IMG/VR virus record: IMGVR_UViG_3300038465_000039
Coordinates: 25,261 to 89,260 of that record
Length of the DNA stretch: 64,000 nt
Source of the DNA: a virus
Strand: one strand, 5' to 3'
Positions 40,164 through 48,577 of this stretch are shown here, piece by piece. How positions within the stretch are numbered: position 1 is the stretch's first letter; each line of letters begins with the position of its first letter. The notes under the pieces were generated by a model. The model was not told the origin of the DNA, searched no databases, and worked only from the letters and a program-made list of their open reading frames with translations. The position numbers and the translations under genes were made by a program.

Positions 40164-41465
40164 GTGGCCGGGAAGTCTGCTGGCGCGGTCCCCAACATCG
40201 AGGAATATCTCCTCGAATACGAGCGACCGTATCTCTACCCGAAACAACTCGACGCGATCTTCGACGCGCGGCGCTATAGTTGGATCGAGGCATCGACTAA
40301 GGCCGGGAAGACATCTGCGTGTATCGTCTGGATATTTGAGCAGGCGCTGCACGGCCAAGAGGGATGGAACTACTGGTGGATTGCACCGGTGTCCGGTCAG
40401 GCCGATATCGCGTTTCGCCGCGCGCTACGTGCAATACCGCAGGAATTGAGGAACGAAAATCAGACTCTTAAGACGATCACGCTGATCAACGGCGCGGTGA
40501 TCTGGTTCAAGTCGGCCGACAAGCCGGACTCGCTTTACGGCGAAGATGTCTATGCCGCTGTGATGGATGAGGCGAGTCGCACCAAGGAAGATGCTTGGTA
40601 CGCTGTGAGATCGACTCTGACAGCAACGCGCGGACCGATACGCTTGATTGGGAATGTGCGCGGGCGCAGGAATTGGTTTTATCAAAATGCTCGGAAGGCC
40701 GAGCGCGGCGAAGATCCAAACCACGGTTACCACAAGATCACCGCAGTCGACGCGATAGCTGCGTATGTCCTTGAGCAGGAAGAGGTCGACGACGCGCGCA
40801 AAGTTCTGCCCGAGGCGGTCTTCAAAGAGCTCTACCTCGCTGAGCCATCCGACGATCAAGGCAATCCGTTTGGCCTGAAGGCGATCGCAAGGTGCGTTCA
40901 GCCGATGAGTGCCGGCGCCATCCCGGTGGTGCATGGTCTCGATTTTGCGAAATCGCAGGACTGGACCGTCGACTGCGGTCTCGATGAGCACGGCCGTCTT
41001 GCGAAATTTCTTCGCATGCAGATCGGATGGGAAGCGCAGATACCGATCTTGCGGGCATCGATCGGCACGACGCCGACGCTCGGCGACTCGACCGGTGTCG
41101 GCGACCCGATTATCGAACGCCTGCAGAAGGCTCCAGGCTCCAAGGTCGAGGGCTACATCTTCAGCCCGGGATCGAAGCAGCGGCTGATGGAAGGTCTCGC
41201 GCTCGCTATTCAGTCCGGCGACGTCTCATTTCCGGATGCGCCCGACGGCGTACTGCCGCACGATCATCCCGGCCACATACTTCGCGAACTGGAAATGTTC
41301 GAATACGAGTTTACCCGGACCGGCGTCCGCTATTCTGCGCCGGCCGGATACCATGATGACTGCGTCATGGCGCTTGCGCTGGCGGTCATGCACCGAACCC
41401 ATGCGAGGCTACCGATGAAGATCAGCAAATCGGTTCTTGCCAGAGCGCAGGGCGGTCGCCGGTGA
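40164..41465 (+). CDS. terL: Terminase large subunit (ATPase-nuclease)
   Basis: 433 aa from GTG at 40164. ATPase: YSWIEASTKAGKTSACIVWI (Walker A variant STKAGKT) and YAAVMDEASRTKEDAWYA (Walker B plus coupling Glu). Nuclease: VVHGLDFAKSQDWTVDCGLD (first Asp), GDSTGVGDPIIERL, and YHDDCVMALALAVMH (last acidic pair). It cuts concatemers and powers DNA packaging through the portal coded next. Confidence 0.95.
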   Translation: MAGKSAGAVPNIEEYLLEYERPYLYPKQLDAIFDARRYSWIEASTKAGKTSACIVWIFEQALHGQEGWNYWWIAPVSGQADIAFRRALRAIPQELRNENQTLKTITLINGAVIWFKSADKPDSLYGEDVYAAVMDEASRTKEDAWYAVRSTLTATRGPIRLIGNVRGRRNWFYQNARKAERGEDPNHGYHKITAVDAIAAYVLEQEEVDDARKVLPEAVFKELYLAEPSDDQGNPFGLKAIARCVQPMSAGAIPVVHGLDFAKSQDWTVDCGLDEHGRLAKFLRMQIGWEAQIPILRASIGTTPTLGDSTGVGDPIIERLQKAPGSKVEGYIFSPGSKQRLMEGLALAIQSGDVSFPDAPDGVLPHDHPGHILRELEMFEYEFTRTGVRYSAPAGYHDDCVMALALAVMHRTHARLPMKISKSVLARAQGGRR

Positions 41466-43978
41466 CAGTCACCCGCTACAAGCGCGACCGGTCCTCGGAT
41501 GCCATTAGGGACGCCGTGATGGGCGTCATTCGCCACAAGCGCGAAGCACAGCCGGCTGAGACCGCGAAGCCGGCGCCCCCCGCAGGCGATCTGAAGGCCC
41601 GTTCGGTGGAGGACCTGGAGAAGCACCACGCCGAAGTCGTCGCTCCGATGAAGATTAGCCCGACCACGTTGGCGCTCGCCAGGTCGAAGCGACGAGCGGG
41701 TGCCATCCAGGAGCAGGCTATCCGCAGCTCGTTCAAGGCTTATGAACCGCCACCGAATGTCCTGCCGAGTGGTGCTAAACCGGACATGGCGCTCGATAGC
41801 GGGCTCCAAGGCTGGGCTGAAACATCGGCAACGAATGCGTGGAACTTTGCTGGCGCGTTCAACAATTCCTTTGCGGAGGGAATAGGCTTTCTCGGCTACG
41901 CGTATCTTTCACAACTCACTGAACGTCCGGAGTACCGTCGAATCTCGGAACGCATCGCGATCGAGATGACGCGGAAATGGATCAGGCTCACGGTCTCAGG
42001 CGAGGCCGATCCGGAATCGGAGGGTGGCGACGACGACGCGAAAGCCAATGATGGCTTCGGTTACGATCGCCAGCCCGATGCTGATCTCGATGATGAGGAG
42101 CAAGACGACGCGGATGGTGCCGGCGGTGCCGTGGCTGATTTTGACGACGATCAAGATGATGAACCTACACCGGAAGAAAAGGCCCAGCGGAAACGCAACG
42201 AGGCCCTTCAGAAAAAGCTGAAGGAAATCGATGCGGACATGAAGCGCCTCGATGTCCGCGGCAAGTTCAAGAGCATCGCTGAGTTCGACGGCTGGATGGG
42301 CCGTTCACACCTCTACATCGATACGGGTGATGGCGACGATCCCGATGAACTGAAGAGCAACCTCGGCAACGGCAGCGATGATATCAGCAAGGGGAAGTTC
42401 AAGAAGGGTTCACTTCGGAACATAAAGAACATCGAAGCGATCTGGTGTTATCCGGTCAACTACAACGCCAACGATCCTCTTGCTGATGATTGGTACAATC
42501 CGCAGGTCTGGTTCGCGATGGCGAAGCAGATACATGTTTCCCGACTACTGACATTCGTTGGCCGGCCATTACCGGATATTCTCAAACCGTCATATGCGTT
42601 CGGCGGCTTGTCGATGTCGCAGATGGCGAAGCCTTATGTCGATAATTGGCTGAGGACACGCCAGGCCGTTACGAACCTGATTGAATCGTTCTCGACGAGT
42701 GGCGTCTACACCAATGCGCAATCCTTGCTGCAGGGTGGTGGTGAAGAGGTTCTCGACCGTATCGAGATGTTCAATGCCAATCGATCCAATCTCGGATCGA
42801 TGGTGCTCGATAAAGAGACCGAGGAGTTCTTCAATATTTCGACGCCGCTCGGGACGCTCGACCAACTGCAGGCGCAGAGTCTTGAGCAGTTGGCTGTGGT
42901 TTCCGGCATCCCGCTTATCGTGTTGCTCGGAATCTCGCCCCATGGGCTCAACGCCACATCGGAAGGGGAGCTCAGAACATTTTTTGACCTCATCCACGCG
43001 ATGCAGGAAAACCTGTTCCGGGACAAGCTGAAACGAGTCATCGACTTCATTCAGTTGCACCTCTACGGCGAAGTCGACCCAGCGATCGGCTTCGAGTTTG
43101 AACCGCTATGGTCACTCGACGAAAAGGGCGAAGCCGAGGTCCGCAAGATCAAAGCGGAAACGCACATGATCTATGTCGACGGTGGCATATTCGGTCAGGA
43201 GGAAGTCCGCAATATCGAGATCGACGACGACGACAGTCCATACAACGGTCTCGATCCCGACGACATGCCAGATCTTCAGGCCGAGGAAGATGCCGGCCTC
43301 GTGCCTGGCGGCGGTTCATCCGAGGGCGGTGAGGGTGGCAGCAGTCGCGCCGACAACAAGGAAGTCGATGGTGCGGCAGATGAACTGCCTCTGATTGCTA
43401 TCGATGCGGCTTTCAACGAAGCCGACCATCCGCGCGCCGACAACGGCGAGTTCGGCGAGGGCGGCGGTGGTAAACCCAAGAAGGCCCGGCTTACGCCAAC
43501 TGAAAAGTCCTATCTCGATAGTTACAGCGGTGATGACTTTCTCAAACTGAACGAGAAGCTGCGATCCGGGGAAGACACTGGCGCTGCGACGGCAAAGATC
43601 GATTCGGCGATCTCTAAATCGACCATTGAACCGGGCACGAAGCTATATCGAGGTATCAGCAAGGACGCGCTCAAGAAGCTTGTGGCCGGCGATAGCATCG
43701 AAGCCGGTCAGGTTTTGTCTGATGCCGGTTTCTTATCTACATCGTCCAGTCGCGATATCGCCGGCATGAATAGCATCGGTGGCGCACTCATAGAAATTGA
43801 AGTTGGTCAAGGCCAAAATGGTCTCGATATGTCAGAAATCAGCAGGAACAAGCACGAGAAAGAGGTTATCCTCCCGCGTAATTCGAAGATGAAGGTTCTC
43901 GGTCTCCGTGCTCCGAAAAAGCCCGGCGATCCAATTATCGTTCGAGTGGCGACCCATAATGAGGAGGAAGACTCATGA
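41462..43978 (+). CDS. Portal protein (DUF1073-like) fused to an ADP-ribosyltransferase domain
   Basis: 838 aa from GTG at 41462. Portal part (about 95-610): IGFLGYAYLSQLTERPEYRR, KNIEAIWCYPVNYNANDPLA, VVSGIPLIVLLGISPHGLNA and FIQLHLYGEVDPAIGFEF, with an acidic insertion at about 180-250. A linker with EADHPRADNGEFGEGGGG precedes the last 165 residues. That domain has YRGI (Arg730), GFLSTSSSRD (STS at 759-761) and HEKEVILPRNSKMKVL (E799-x-E801): the R-S-E signature of arginine-type ADP-ribosyltransferases. It would be carried in the virion, one per portal subunit (inference). Confidence 0.9.
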   Translation: MTVTRYKRDRSSDAIRDAVMGVIRHKREAQPAETAKPAPPAGDLKARSVEDLEKHHAEVVAPMKISPTTLALARSKRRAGAIQEQAIRSSFKAYEPPPNVLPSGAKPDMALDSGLQGWAETSATNAWNFAGAFNNSFAEGIGFLGYAYLSQLTERPEYRRISERIAIEMTRKWIRLTVSGEADPESEGGDDDAKANDGFGYDRQPDADLDDEEQDDADGAGGAVADFDDDQDDEPTPEEKAQRKRNEALQKKLKEIDADMKRLDVRGKFKSIAEFDGWMGRSHLYIDTGDGDDPDELKSNLGNGSDDISKGKFKKGSLRNIKNIEAIWCYPVNYNANDPLADDWYNPQVWFAMAKQIHVSRLLTFVGRPLPDILKPSYAFGGLSMSQMAKPYVDNWLRTRQAVTNLIESFSTSGVYTNAQSLLQGGGEEVLDRIEMFNANRSNLGSMVLDKETEEFFNISTPLGTLDQLQAQSLEQLAVVSGIPLIVLLGISPHGLNATSEGELRTFFDLIHAMQENLFRDKLKRVIDFIQLHLYGEVDPAIGFEFEPLWSLDEKGEAEVRKIKAETHMIYVDGGIFGQEEVRNIEIDDDDSPYNGLDPDDMPDLQAEEDAGLVPGGGSSEGGEGGSSRADNKEVDGAADELPLIAIDAAFNEADHPRADNGEFGEGGGGKPKKARLTPTEKSYLDSYSGDDFLKLNEKLRSGEDTGAATAKIDSAISKSTIEPGTKLYRGISKDALKKLVAGDSIEAGQVLSDAGFLSTSSSRDIAGMNSIGGALIEIEVGQGQNGLDMSEISRNKHEKEVILPRNSKMKVLGLRAPKKPGDPIIVRVATHNEEEDS

Positions 43979-44154
43979 TCGGAAGTTGTGACTGCTGTAA
44001 TCGAATTGACGTACCTGTGTCGCACGTCAGTGCTTGCTATGCTCATCCTGAAGCAACGGCATGCTTTCTTTGTCAGGGCGACAGTGAACCCGACCCTTAT
44101 GGCGAACTGGTCGTCGACGACGGCAACGAAGTCGAGATGGAAGACGACGACTGA
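43975..44154 (+). CDS. Small zinc-binding acidic protein
   Basis: 59 aa, ATG overlapping the portal stop (ATGA). MIGSCDCCNRIDVPVSHVSA, then CYAHPEATACFLCQGD: two cysteine pairs and a His. The tail is acidic (DDGNEVEMEDDD). The stop overlaps the next ATG. The function is unknown; perhaps a partner of the ADP-ribosyltransferase portal, on position alone. Confidence 0.6.
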   Translation: MIGSCDCCNRIDVPVSHVSACYAHPEATACFLCQGDSEPDPYGELVVDDGNEVEMEDDD

Positions 44155-44372
44155 TGAACCGAAGCGATCCAGTTGAAAAACGCAGGCTTGCATTGATGCG
44201 CCAGGCTTCCGGTCGTGCCAACAGCCGGTTCAGCATCGGCGGTTTGGTCAAGCAACGCGGCCACGCCCCGAAACCGATCACGCTGGCAACATGGTCCGAT
44301 GAACAGGACGAAGCTTCTGGCGGAACTGCTCGACCTGCATCTGTCGCGCACGATCAACCGACACGGGGCTGA
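44154..44372 (+). CDS. Small basic protein
   Basis: 72 aa, MNRSDPVEKRRLALMRQASG, then RANSRFSIGGLVKQRGHAPK. The last 20 residues overlap an alternative start of the next gene (44299) and look less natural. The function is unknown. Confidence 0.5.
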   Translation: MNRSDPVEKRRLALMRQASGRANSRFSIGGLVKQRGHAPKPITLATWSDEQDEASGGTARPASVAHDQPTRG

Positions 44373-44376
44373 CCTC

Positions 44377-44643
44377 ATGAGCTCAAAGTTGTCGATCGCC
44401 GCGGCCAAGATGCGGGAAAAGCGCAAAGCATGGGATGATCGAGCACAGTCGCTGATCGAGAATATGGACAAGCTCGATGTCCGTGCAAACGGCGCATTCG
44501 AGAAGCACGAGGATGCGCTTTCCAGCGCGGAGGCCGGCTTCCGCGAGATGGAAGACGCCATCCGGGATCTGGAAGGTGCAAACAACCCTCCGCAGGAGGG
44601 CTCCGGGCCAAGCTCGGACGAGTCGTTTCCAGAGGTCAAATAA
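44377..44643 (+). CDS. Coiled-coil protein in the head module
   Basis: 88 aa from the ATG at 44377; an in-frame ATG at 44299 would give MNRTKLLAELLDLHLSRTIN and 114 aa. KMREKRKAWDDRAQSLIENM and EDALSSAEAGFREMEDAIRD form a coiled coil. Position between portal and the head morphogenesis gene suggests a scaffold or accessory role, unproven. Confidence 0.55.
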   Translation: MSSKLSIAAAKMREKRKAWDDRAQSLIENMDKLDVRANGAFEKHEDALSSAEAGFREMEDAIRDLEGANNPPQEGSGPSSDESFPEVK

Positions 44644-44759
44644 ACCGCTGGCGTCCGCCTCAGATGCACTAGATCGGGCGGAAAGGCGCAATACCAGGAT
44701 TGCGCGACCGAATGTTAGACCGTATAGGTGACATCCCTTCAAGCATCGGGGAGGTCGCG

Positions 44760-45068
44760 ATGGGTCTGGCCGGGAAATTCATCTTCCACATGGGCGAGGA
44801 ATACTCCCGTCACGGCGAAATCATTGAGCAGATTTCGGATGAAATAATCCTTGTCCGCTTTGAGCATGGCTGCGCCAATTGTGAATGCAGCAACCGATCA
44901 AGCAGAATCGTACCGATCAGCATCAAGTCGCTGATGGTCGAGATCGGTGACTACGACGACGCCTGCGAGTTGTTCGAGACCCGTGCCGATCTGGACAAGT
45001 TTCTGACATGGCTGGAGACCCCTTCTGAAAAGGCTGAGCCGGCCAAGATCGTCAAGCTGGTAAATTGA
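44760..45068 (+). CDS. Unknown Cys-containing protein
   Basis: 102 aa from the ATG at 44760, with GGGGAGG 5 nt upstream. MGLAGKFIFHMGEEYSRHGE, FEHGCANCECSNRSSRIVPI (possible CxxCxC metal site) and a helical C-terminus. The function is unknown. Confidence 0.62.
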   Translation: MGLAGKFIFHMGEEYSRHGEIIEQISDEIILVRFEHGCANCECSNRSSRIVPISIKSLMVEIGDYDDACELFETRADLDKFLTWLETPSEKAEPAKIVKLVN

Positions 45069-45072
45069 AGCC

Positions 45073-45693
45073 ATGAAGATTGTTACACTAGTCGAGGCTC
45101 GCAATACCCTGTCCAAACGGTATTTTACTGGAGTCCCCTGCAAGCGCGGGCACATAAGCGAGCGCAGAACGAGCACAAGGGCTTGTATCGCATGTTCCAG
45201 TTTCCATCGAGAGCAGAACGGTGATCAACACCGCTTTGCATCGCGAAGATGGGCTGCAAATAACAAGGAACGCGGAAAAGCTAACGGCATTAGGTGGCGG
45301 GCTGAGAACCGAGACTTAGTTAAACAAATAAGGCGAAATTGGTACGCTCTAAATTCCGCAAAGTGCGTGGCTGCCACCTTAGAATGGGCGAAGAAAAACC
45401 CGGAGAAGCGAAGCGCCACTGAGCGCCGACGCAAGGCGAGGAAGCGCGCCGCCGGGGGAAATCATACTGCCGACGATGTCGTTGAATTGTACAGGCTACA
45501 GCGTGGCAAGTGTGCTCATGCGTGGTGCAACGTATCCCTAAAACCTGGTTATCATGTTGACCACGTTCAGCCGCTAAAACGCGGCGGATCGAATGATCGG
45601 TCTAACATTCAGTTGCTTTGTCCTAGTTGCAATGTTCGGAAAAGCGCATCTGACCCGATTGAGTGGGCGCAGCGTCATGGACTCTTGTTGTAG
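45073..45693 (+). CDS. HNH homing-type endonuclease (paralogue 1)
   Basis: 206 aa. N-terminal YFTGVPCKRGHISERRTSTR with ACIACSSFHRE (treble-clef-like zinc finger), a long basic middle, and a C-terminal HNH: KCAHAWCNVSLKPGYHVDHV, QPLKRGGSNDRSNIQLLCPS and CNVRKSASDPIEWAQRHGLL. Its stop abuts the next start (TAGATG). It shares both end domains with the gene at 51734-52453. Confidence 0.9.
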   Translation: MKIVTLVEARNTLSKRYFTGVPCKRGHISERRTSTRACIACSSFHREQNGDQHRFASRRWAANNKERGKANGIRWRAENRDLVKQIRRNWYALNSAKCVAATLEWAKKNPEKRSATERRRKARKRAAGGNHTADDVVELYRLQRGKCAHAWCNVSLKPGYHVDHVQPLKRGGSNDRSNIQLLCPSCNVRKSASDPIEWAQRHGLLL

Positions 45694-46497
45694 ATGGCTA
45701 CGATCAGACGGACGAAGAAAACTCAACTCAGGCCAGTCCGTCCCAACGTCGGGATCATGCTGGCCTATCAAAAAAAACTTGATCGCTTGATCACTGACAT
45801 GCAAAAGTCTGTCGCTTTCCATATTCGAGCGGCTTACCGACAACATCCTCCATCAATGGCGCTTGACGATGCATTGCCAACCAATGCTCTGAAGAGGGTT
45901 ATAGAAACTCTCAAAAAACGTTGGTTAAAACAGTTCTCTGACGCCGCACCGAAGCTGGCGCAGTATTTCGCGACCGCGGTCAACAAGCGTACCGATGCTT
46001 CGCTGAAAAAGATATTGCGGGACGGCGGATTCTCAGTCCGCTTCCAGCAAACGCAGGCCATGAAAGATGTCGTCAAGGCCACGCTTGAGCAGAATGTGTC
46101 GCTCATCAAAAGCATACCTGAACAATTCTTGAAGAACGTCGAAGGCGATGTTTTCAGATCGATCCAGCGTGGTCGCGATCTCGGCGGTCTGACGAAGGCG
46201 CTCGAAAAGAACTATGGTGTCACACATCGGCGTGCGGCCTTCATCGCGCGTTCGCAGAACAATCTCGCAAGTGGTGCGATGACCGCGGTCAGATTTACCG
46301 AGCTCGGAATCGATACTGCCAAATGGCGCCATTCAGGCGGGGGCAAAACTAAAAGGCCCAGTCACGTTGCGAACAACGGAAAGACCTACAAAGTTTCTAC
46401 CGGCTGGTACGACCCCACTGTCAAGAAATTCATAGTTCCTGGAGAGCTCCCGAACTGCAGATGCGTGGCGATTCCAGTCGTCCCCGGATTCTCGTGA
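45694..46497 (+). CDS. Head morphogenesis protein (Mu gpF-like)
   Basis: 267 aa. A helical N-terminal half; the conserved C-terminal region KNYGVTHRRAAFIARSQNNL, TAKWRHSGGGKTKRPSHVAN and WYDPTVKKFIVPGELPNCRC is the Phage_Mu_F signature. In related phages the protein is a minor head component needed for assembly near the portal. No extra enzymatic domain is present here, in contrast to many family members that carry toxins at the C-terminus. Confidence 0.9.
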   Translation: MATIRRTKKTQLRPVRPNVGIMLAYQKKLDRLITDMQKSVAFHIRAAYRQHPPSMALDDALPTNALKRVIETLKKRWLKQFSDAAPKLAQYFATAVNKRTDASLKKILRDGGFSVRFQQTQAMKDVVKATLEQNVSLIKSIPEQFLKNVEGDVFRSIQRGRDLGGLTKALEKNYGVTHRRAAFIARSQNNLASGAMTAVRFTELGIDTAKWRHSGGGKTKRPSHVANNGKTYKVSTGWYDPTVKKFIVPGELPNCRCVAIPVVPGFS

Positions 46498-46676
46498 TCT
46501 GGCTTTCGTAGTTCGACCGGCGGAAACAAACCGCTGTCGACCCAAAGTGGGCGAGGGTACCGTTTCATCCACGAGCCAGCGCACATCTGTTGGCCCGATG
46601 CATGGTCAATACAGACCGATGGAACAAATAAAACTCTGGCGCATTGCCTCGGCTTAACCCCCGGAGGATTACGTCG

Positions 46677-46838
46677 ATGGGTCTCATCATCCTGATACTG
46701 GTGCTGCTGTTCTTCTTCGGTGGTTTCGGAAACTACGGCGGTCGCGGTCAGTTTTACGGTGCCGGTGTCTACGGTGGTGGTGGTCTCGGTTTGATCGTGG
46801 TCGTTATCCTGATCCTTGTTTTGCTCGGCAGATTTTAG
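46677..46838 (+). CDS. Small membrane protein (DUF3309-like)
   Basis: 53 aa from the ATG at 46677 (GGAGGATTACGTCG upstream). Two hydrophobic segments (LIILILVLLFFFGGF and LIVVVILILVLLGRF) flank a Gly/Tyr-rich loop (GNYGGRGQFYGAGVYGGGG). This matches the small DUF3309-type proteins of Alphaproteobacteria. The 180 nt before it (46498-46676) show no gene. The role in the phage is unknown. Confidence 0.72.
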   Translation: MGLIILILVLLFFFGGFGNYGGRGQFYGAGVYGGGGLGLIVVVILILVLLGRF

Positions 46839-46847
46839 GAGTCGGCT

Positions 46848-47009
46848 ATGGCAAACATCGGTCTGATCTTCCTGGCGTTCGCGTTCGTGTTCGCTTGCTT
46901 TTACACCTTCGGAATGAAGCAAATCGGCCGTGCCGACGTGCTCGGCTTGGTGCTTGCCTTCTGGATTGCAAGCGAGTTGATCGGTGCCTACCCTCGATTG
47001 TTTCATTGA
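46848..47009 (+). CDS. Small membrane protein, holin-like size
   Basis: 53 aa, ATG at 46848 with AGGAG about 9 nt upstream. MANIGLIFLAFAFVFACFYT and LGLVLAFWIASELIGAYPRL: two transmembrane segments. Directly after the previous small membrane gene. A holin or other envelope role is possible, but no lysin is visible nearby. Confidence 0.6.
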   Translation: MANIGLIFLAFAFVFACFYTFGMKQIGRADVLGLVLAFWIASELIGAYPRLFH

Positions 47010-47396
47010 CGCGCCGGGATCGAGCGTTCTCAGCGATAGTCCGATATTACCTCCTGCGGAGCCGATGCCCCCTAGCATTTGCCGCGGATGCTGATATAAG
47101 GATGATCTTCCGCAAGGGGTCGTAGAGCCTTCCCCTAGGTCGTAGCCAGTTTTCCGGTATCTGGCGCAACACAATACGACCGAAAACAGAAACCGGCGCG
47201 CACGTTGCCTCCATAGAGGGACAGAAGCGCGACATTTCGAGCCACCCCCGTAACGGTCGCAAGGCCAGAGGCGGGGAATGTTGGTCACCGACATGCGGAT
47301 CGAACGGTGACGGGTTTAGCGTCGATCACGTTTTGTAGAGGCCTCGACTTTACAGTCGGGGCCTTTTGCTTGTCGGGATTGCGGAGATCGCTTGTC
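47010..47396. other. Non-coding stretch with a terminator
   Basis: About 390 nt without a supported gene. The only structures I see are the terminator at 47340-47367 and a CCTTCCCCTAGGTCGTAG segment of no obvious function. A long minus-strand frame crosses it but looks like shadow sequence. Confidence 0.5.
47340..47367 (+). terminator. Rho-independent terminator
   Basis: Stem GGCC-CGACT pairing with AGTCG-GGCC around a TTAC loop, followed by TTTT. It lies 30 nt before the next gene and ends transcripts from the small membrane genes; new transcription or read-through is needed for the genes beyond. Confidence 0.78.
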
Positions 47397-47756
47397 ATGG
47401 CAAAGCTGGTCGTCCTGAACCGTCACTATTGGCCGAAGGGCGGCTACGGTCACTGGTGCCCGGGCTGCAACTCCGGGCACGAGATCAACGTCGACCAGCC
47501 GAATTCGTCGGGCGCGAAGTGGTCGTTCAACAACGACCCGCGCAAGCCTACCTTTTCGCCGAGCATCAACATGCGGGTGAACACGCAGGACATGGGCGAG
47601 CACTATCAGCCCGACATCGGAAGCACGGTCTGCCACTACTTCATTCGCGACGGTCACATCCAGTACCTCGGGGACTGTACGCACGAATTGAGGGGCCAAA
47701 CTGTCGATCTGCCGGACATGCCGCCCAATCAGTATCTTTCCTGTGCAAGGCTGTGA
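47397..47756 (+). CDS. DUF6527-like zinc protein (paralogue 1)
   Basis: 119 aa from the ATG at 47397. GHWCPGCNSGHEINV, WSFNNDPRKPTFSPSINM, CHYFIRDGHIQYLGDCTHEL and GQTVDLPDMP: one CxxC plus later Cys/His residues, the pattern of small phage DUF6527-type proteins. Related copies occur at 48050-48376 and 57659-57985. The function is unknown. Confidence 0.78.
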   Translation: MAKLVVLNRHYWPKGGYGHWCPGCNSGHEINVDQPNSSGAKWSFNNDPRKPTFSPSINMRVNTQDMGEHYQPDIGSTVCHYFIRDGHIQYLGDCTHELRGQTVDLPDMPPNQYLSCARL

Positions 47757-47757
47757 C

Positions 47758-47856
47758 GTGAGTTCGCGCAAGGAATTGCTGCAAGCTGCCGGTGTCGTCG
47801 GCATCATGATCGCGGTGATGCTGATAGTGGTATTTATCGCGCGGAGATTTGTCTGA
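47758..47856 (+). CDS. 32-aa membrane peptide
   Basis: GTG at 47758, one nt after the previous stop; stop overlaps the next ATG (TGATG). MSSRKELLQAAGVVGIMIAV then MLIVVFIARRFV: a short basic end and one transmembrane helix. Translation is supported only by the packing of stops and starts. Confidence 0.5.
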   Translation: MSSRKELLQAAGVVGIMIAVMLIVVFIARRFV

Positions 47857-48050
47857 TGTTGACTGTCCGGAAGAAACGCATACCAGCAAAAGGCTTTTCC
47901 GGGTTGGTCCGATACGGTCAAGCACGCCATGCGATGTATTGCGGATGGGCTTCCAATCTGCGGAAACTGGCTGCCCAATGTTCCAAGACCCATCTTGAGC
48001 AAATGCAGCAGCGTGCCTACATGCAGCGCCAATTTCGTCCTGTGCACTGA
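47856..48050 (+). CDS. Small basic protein
   Basis: 64 aa, MLTVRKKRIPAKGFSGLVRY. Basic and helical (LRKLAAQCSKTHLEQMQQRA). Overlaps both neighbours (TGATG). The function is unknown. Confidence 0.52.
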   Translation: MLTVRKKRIPAKGFSGLVRYGQARHAMYCGWASNLRKLAAQCSKTHLEQMQQRAYMQRQFRPVH

Positions 48051-48376
48051 TGCAGGTCAGCCCGATACTCCGCAAGACTGTCACCGGACATGCGCACTGG
48101 TGTCCGGCGTGCGAGCAGGTCCACATCCTGCCGGACAGTTGGAAATTCAACGGCGATGTCGACAAGCCGACGTTCTCGCCAAGCTTCAAGCATACGCTGG
48201 TCGCACGGGCACCGCTGCACGGTCCTGATAATTTTCGGATTTGCCACTACATCCTGACCGACGGCAAAATTCAGTTCTGCCCGGACAGTTGGCATAAGCG
48301 TTCGGATATTGTATCGATGCCGCTGCTCCCTTCTCCTCACGAGGACGACGGGTTTCCGATCGAGACGCAGGACTGA
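48050..48376 (+). CDS. DUF6527-like zinc protein (paralogue 2)
   Basis: 108 aa. GHAHWCPACEQVHILPDSWK, FNGDVDKPTFSPSFKHTLVA and CHYILTDGKIQFCPDSWH: same order of motifs as the gene at 47397, so a tandem duplicate. The C-terminus differs (MPLLPSPHEDDG). Confidence 0.76.
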   Translation: MQVSPILRKTVTGHAHWCPACEQVHILPDSWKFNGDVDKPTFSPSFKHTLVARAPLHGPDNFRICHYILTDGKIQFCPDSWHKRSDIVSMPLLPSPHEDDGFPIETQD

Positions 48377-48379
48377 CCC

Positions 48380-48577
48380 ATGAACTTAAAGTTCACCATC
48401 GAGGCTCGCGACGAGCACGGTCACGTCATTATCGACAAGACCGTGATCGAAACGAGCGGTGACGTCTCTGTCATTCCTGGAATGTATGTCGCAGCGAACG
48501 CCGTCGCCGGTGTCATCAACGAAAAGTTGGATAAGTGGACGTTCGATCAGAAAGAGATGCAGGAGAGCCAAGGCTGA
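48380..48577 (+). CDS. Small unknown protein
   Basis: 65 aa, MNLKFTIEARDEHGHVIIDK. Beta-strands at the start then a helix (VAANAVAGVINEKLDKWTFD). The function is unknown. TGATG overlap downstream. Confidence 0.6.
   Translation: MNLKFTIEARDEHGHVIIDKTVIETSGDVSVIPGMYVAANAVAGVINEKLDKWTFDQKEMQESQG

Noticed and set aside
47010-47270. Promoter TTGCCG...TATAAG near 47080-47100
   Set aside because: The spacer is only about 10 nt, too short for a sigma-70 promoter.
46386-47294. 302-aa minus-strand frame crossing the 46.5-47.3 kb intergenic region
   Set aside because: It overlaps the Mu F-like gene end and two small membrane genes and shows no domain, RBS or natural composition.
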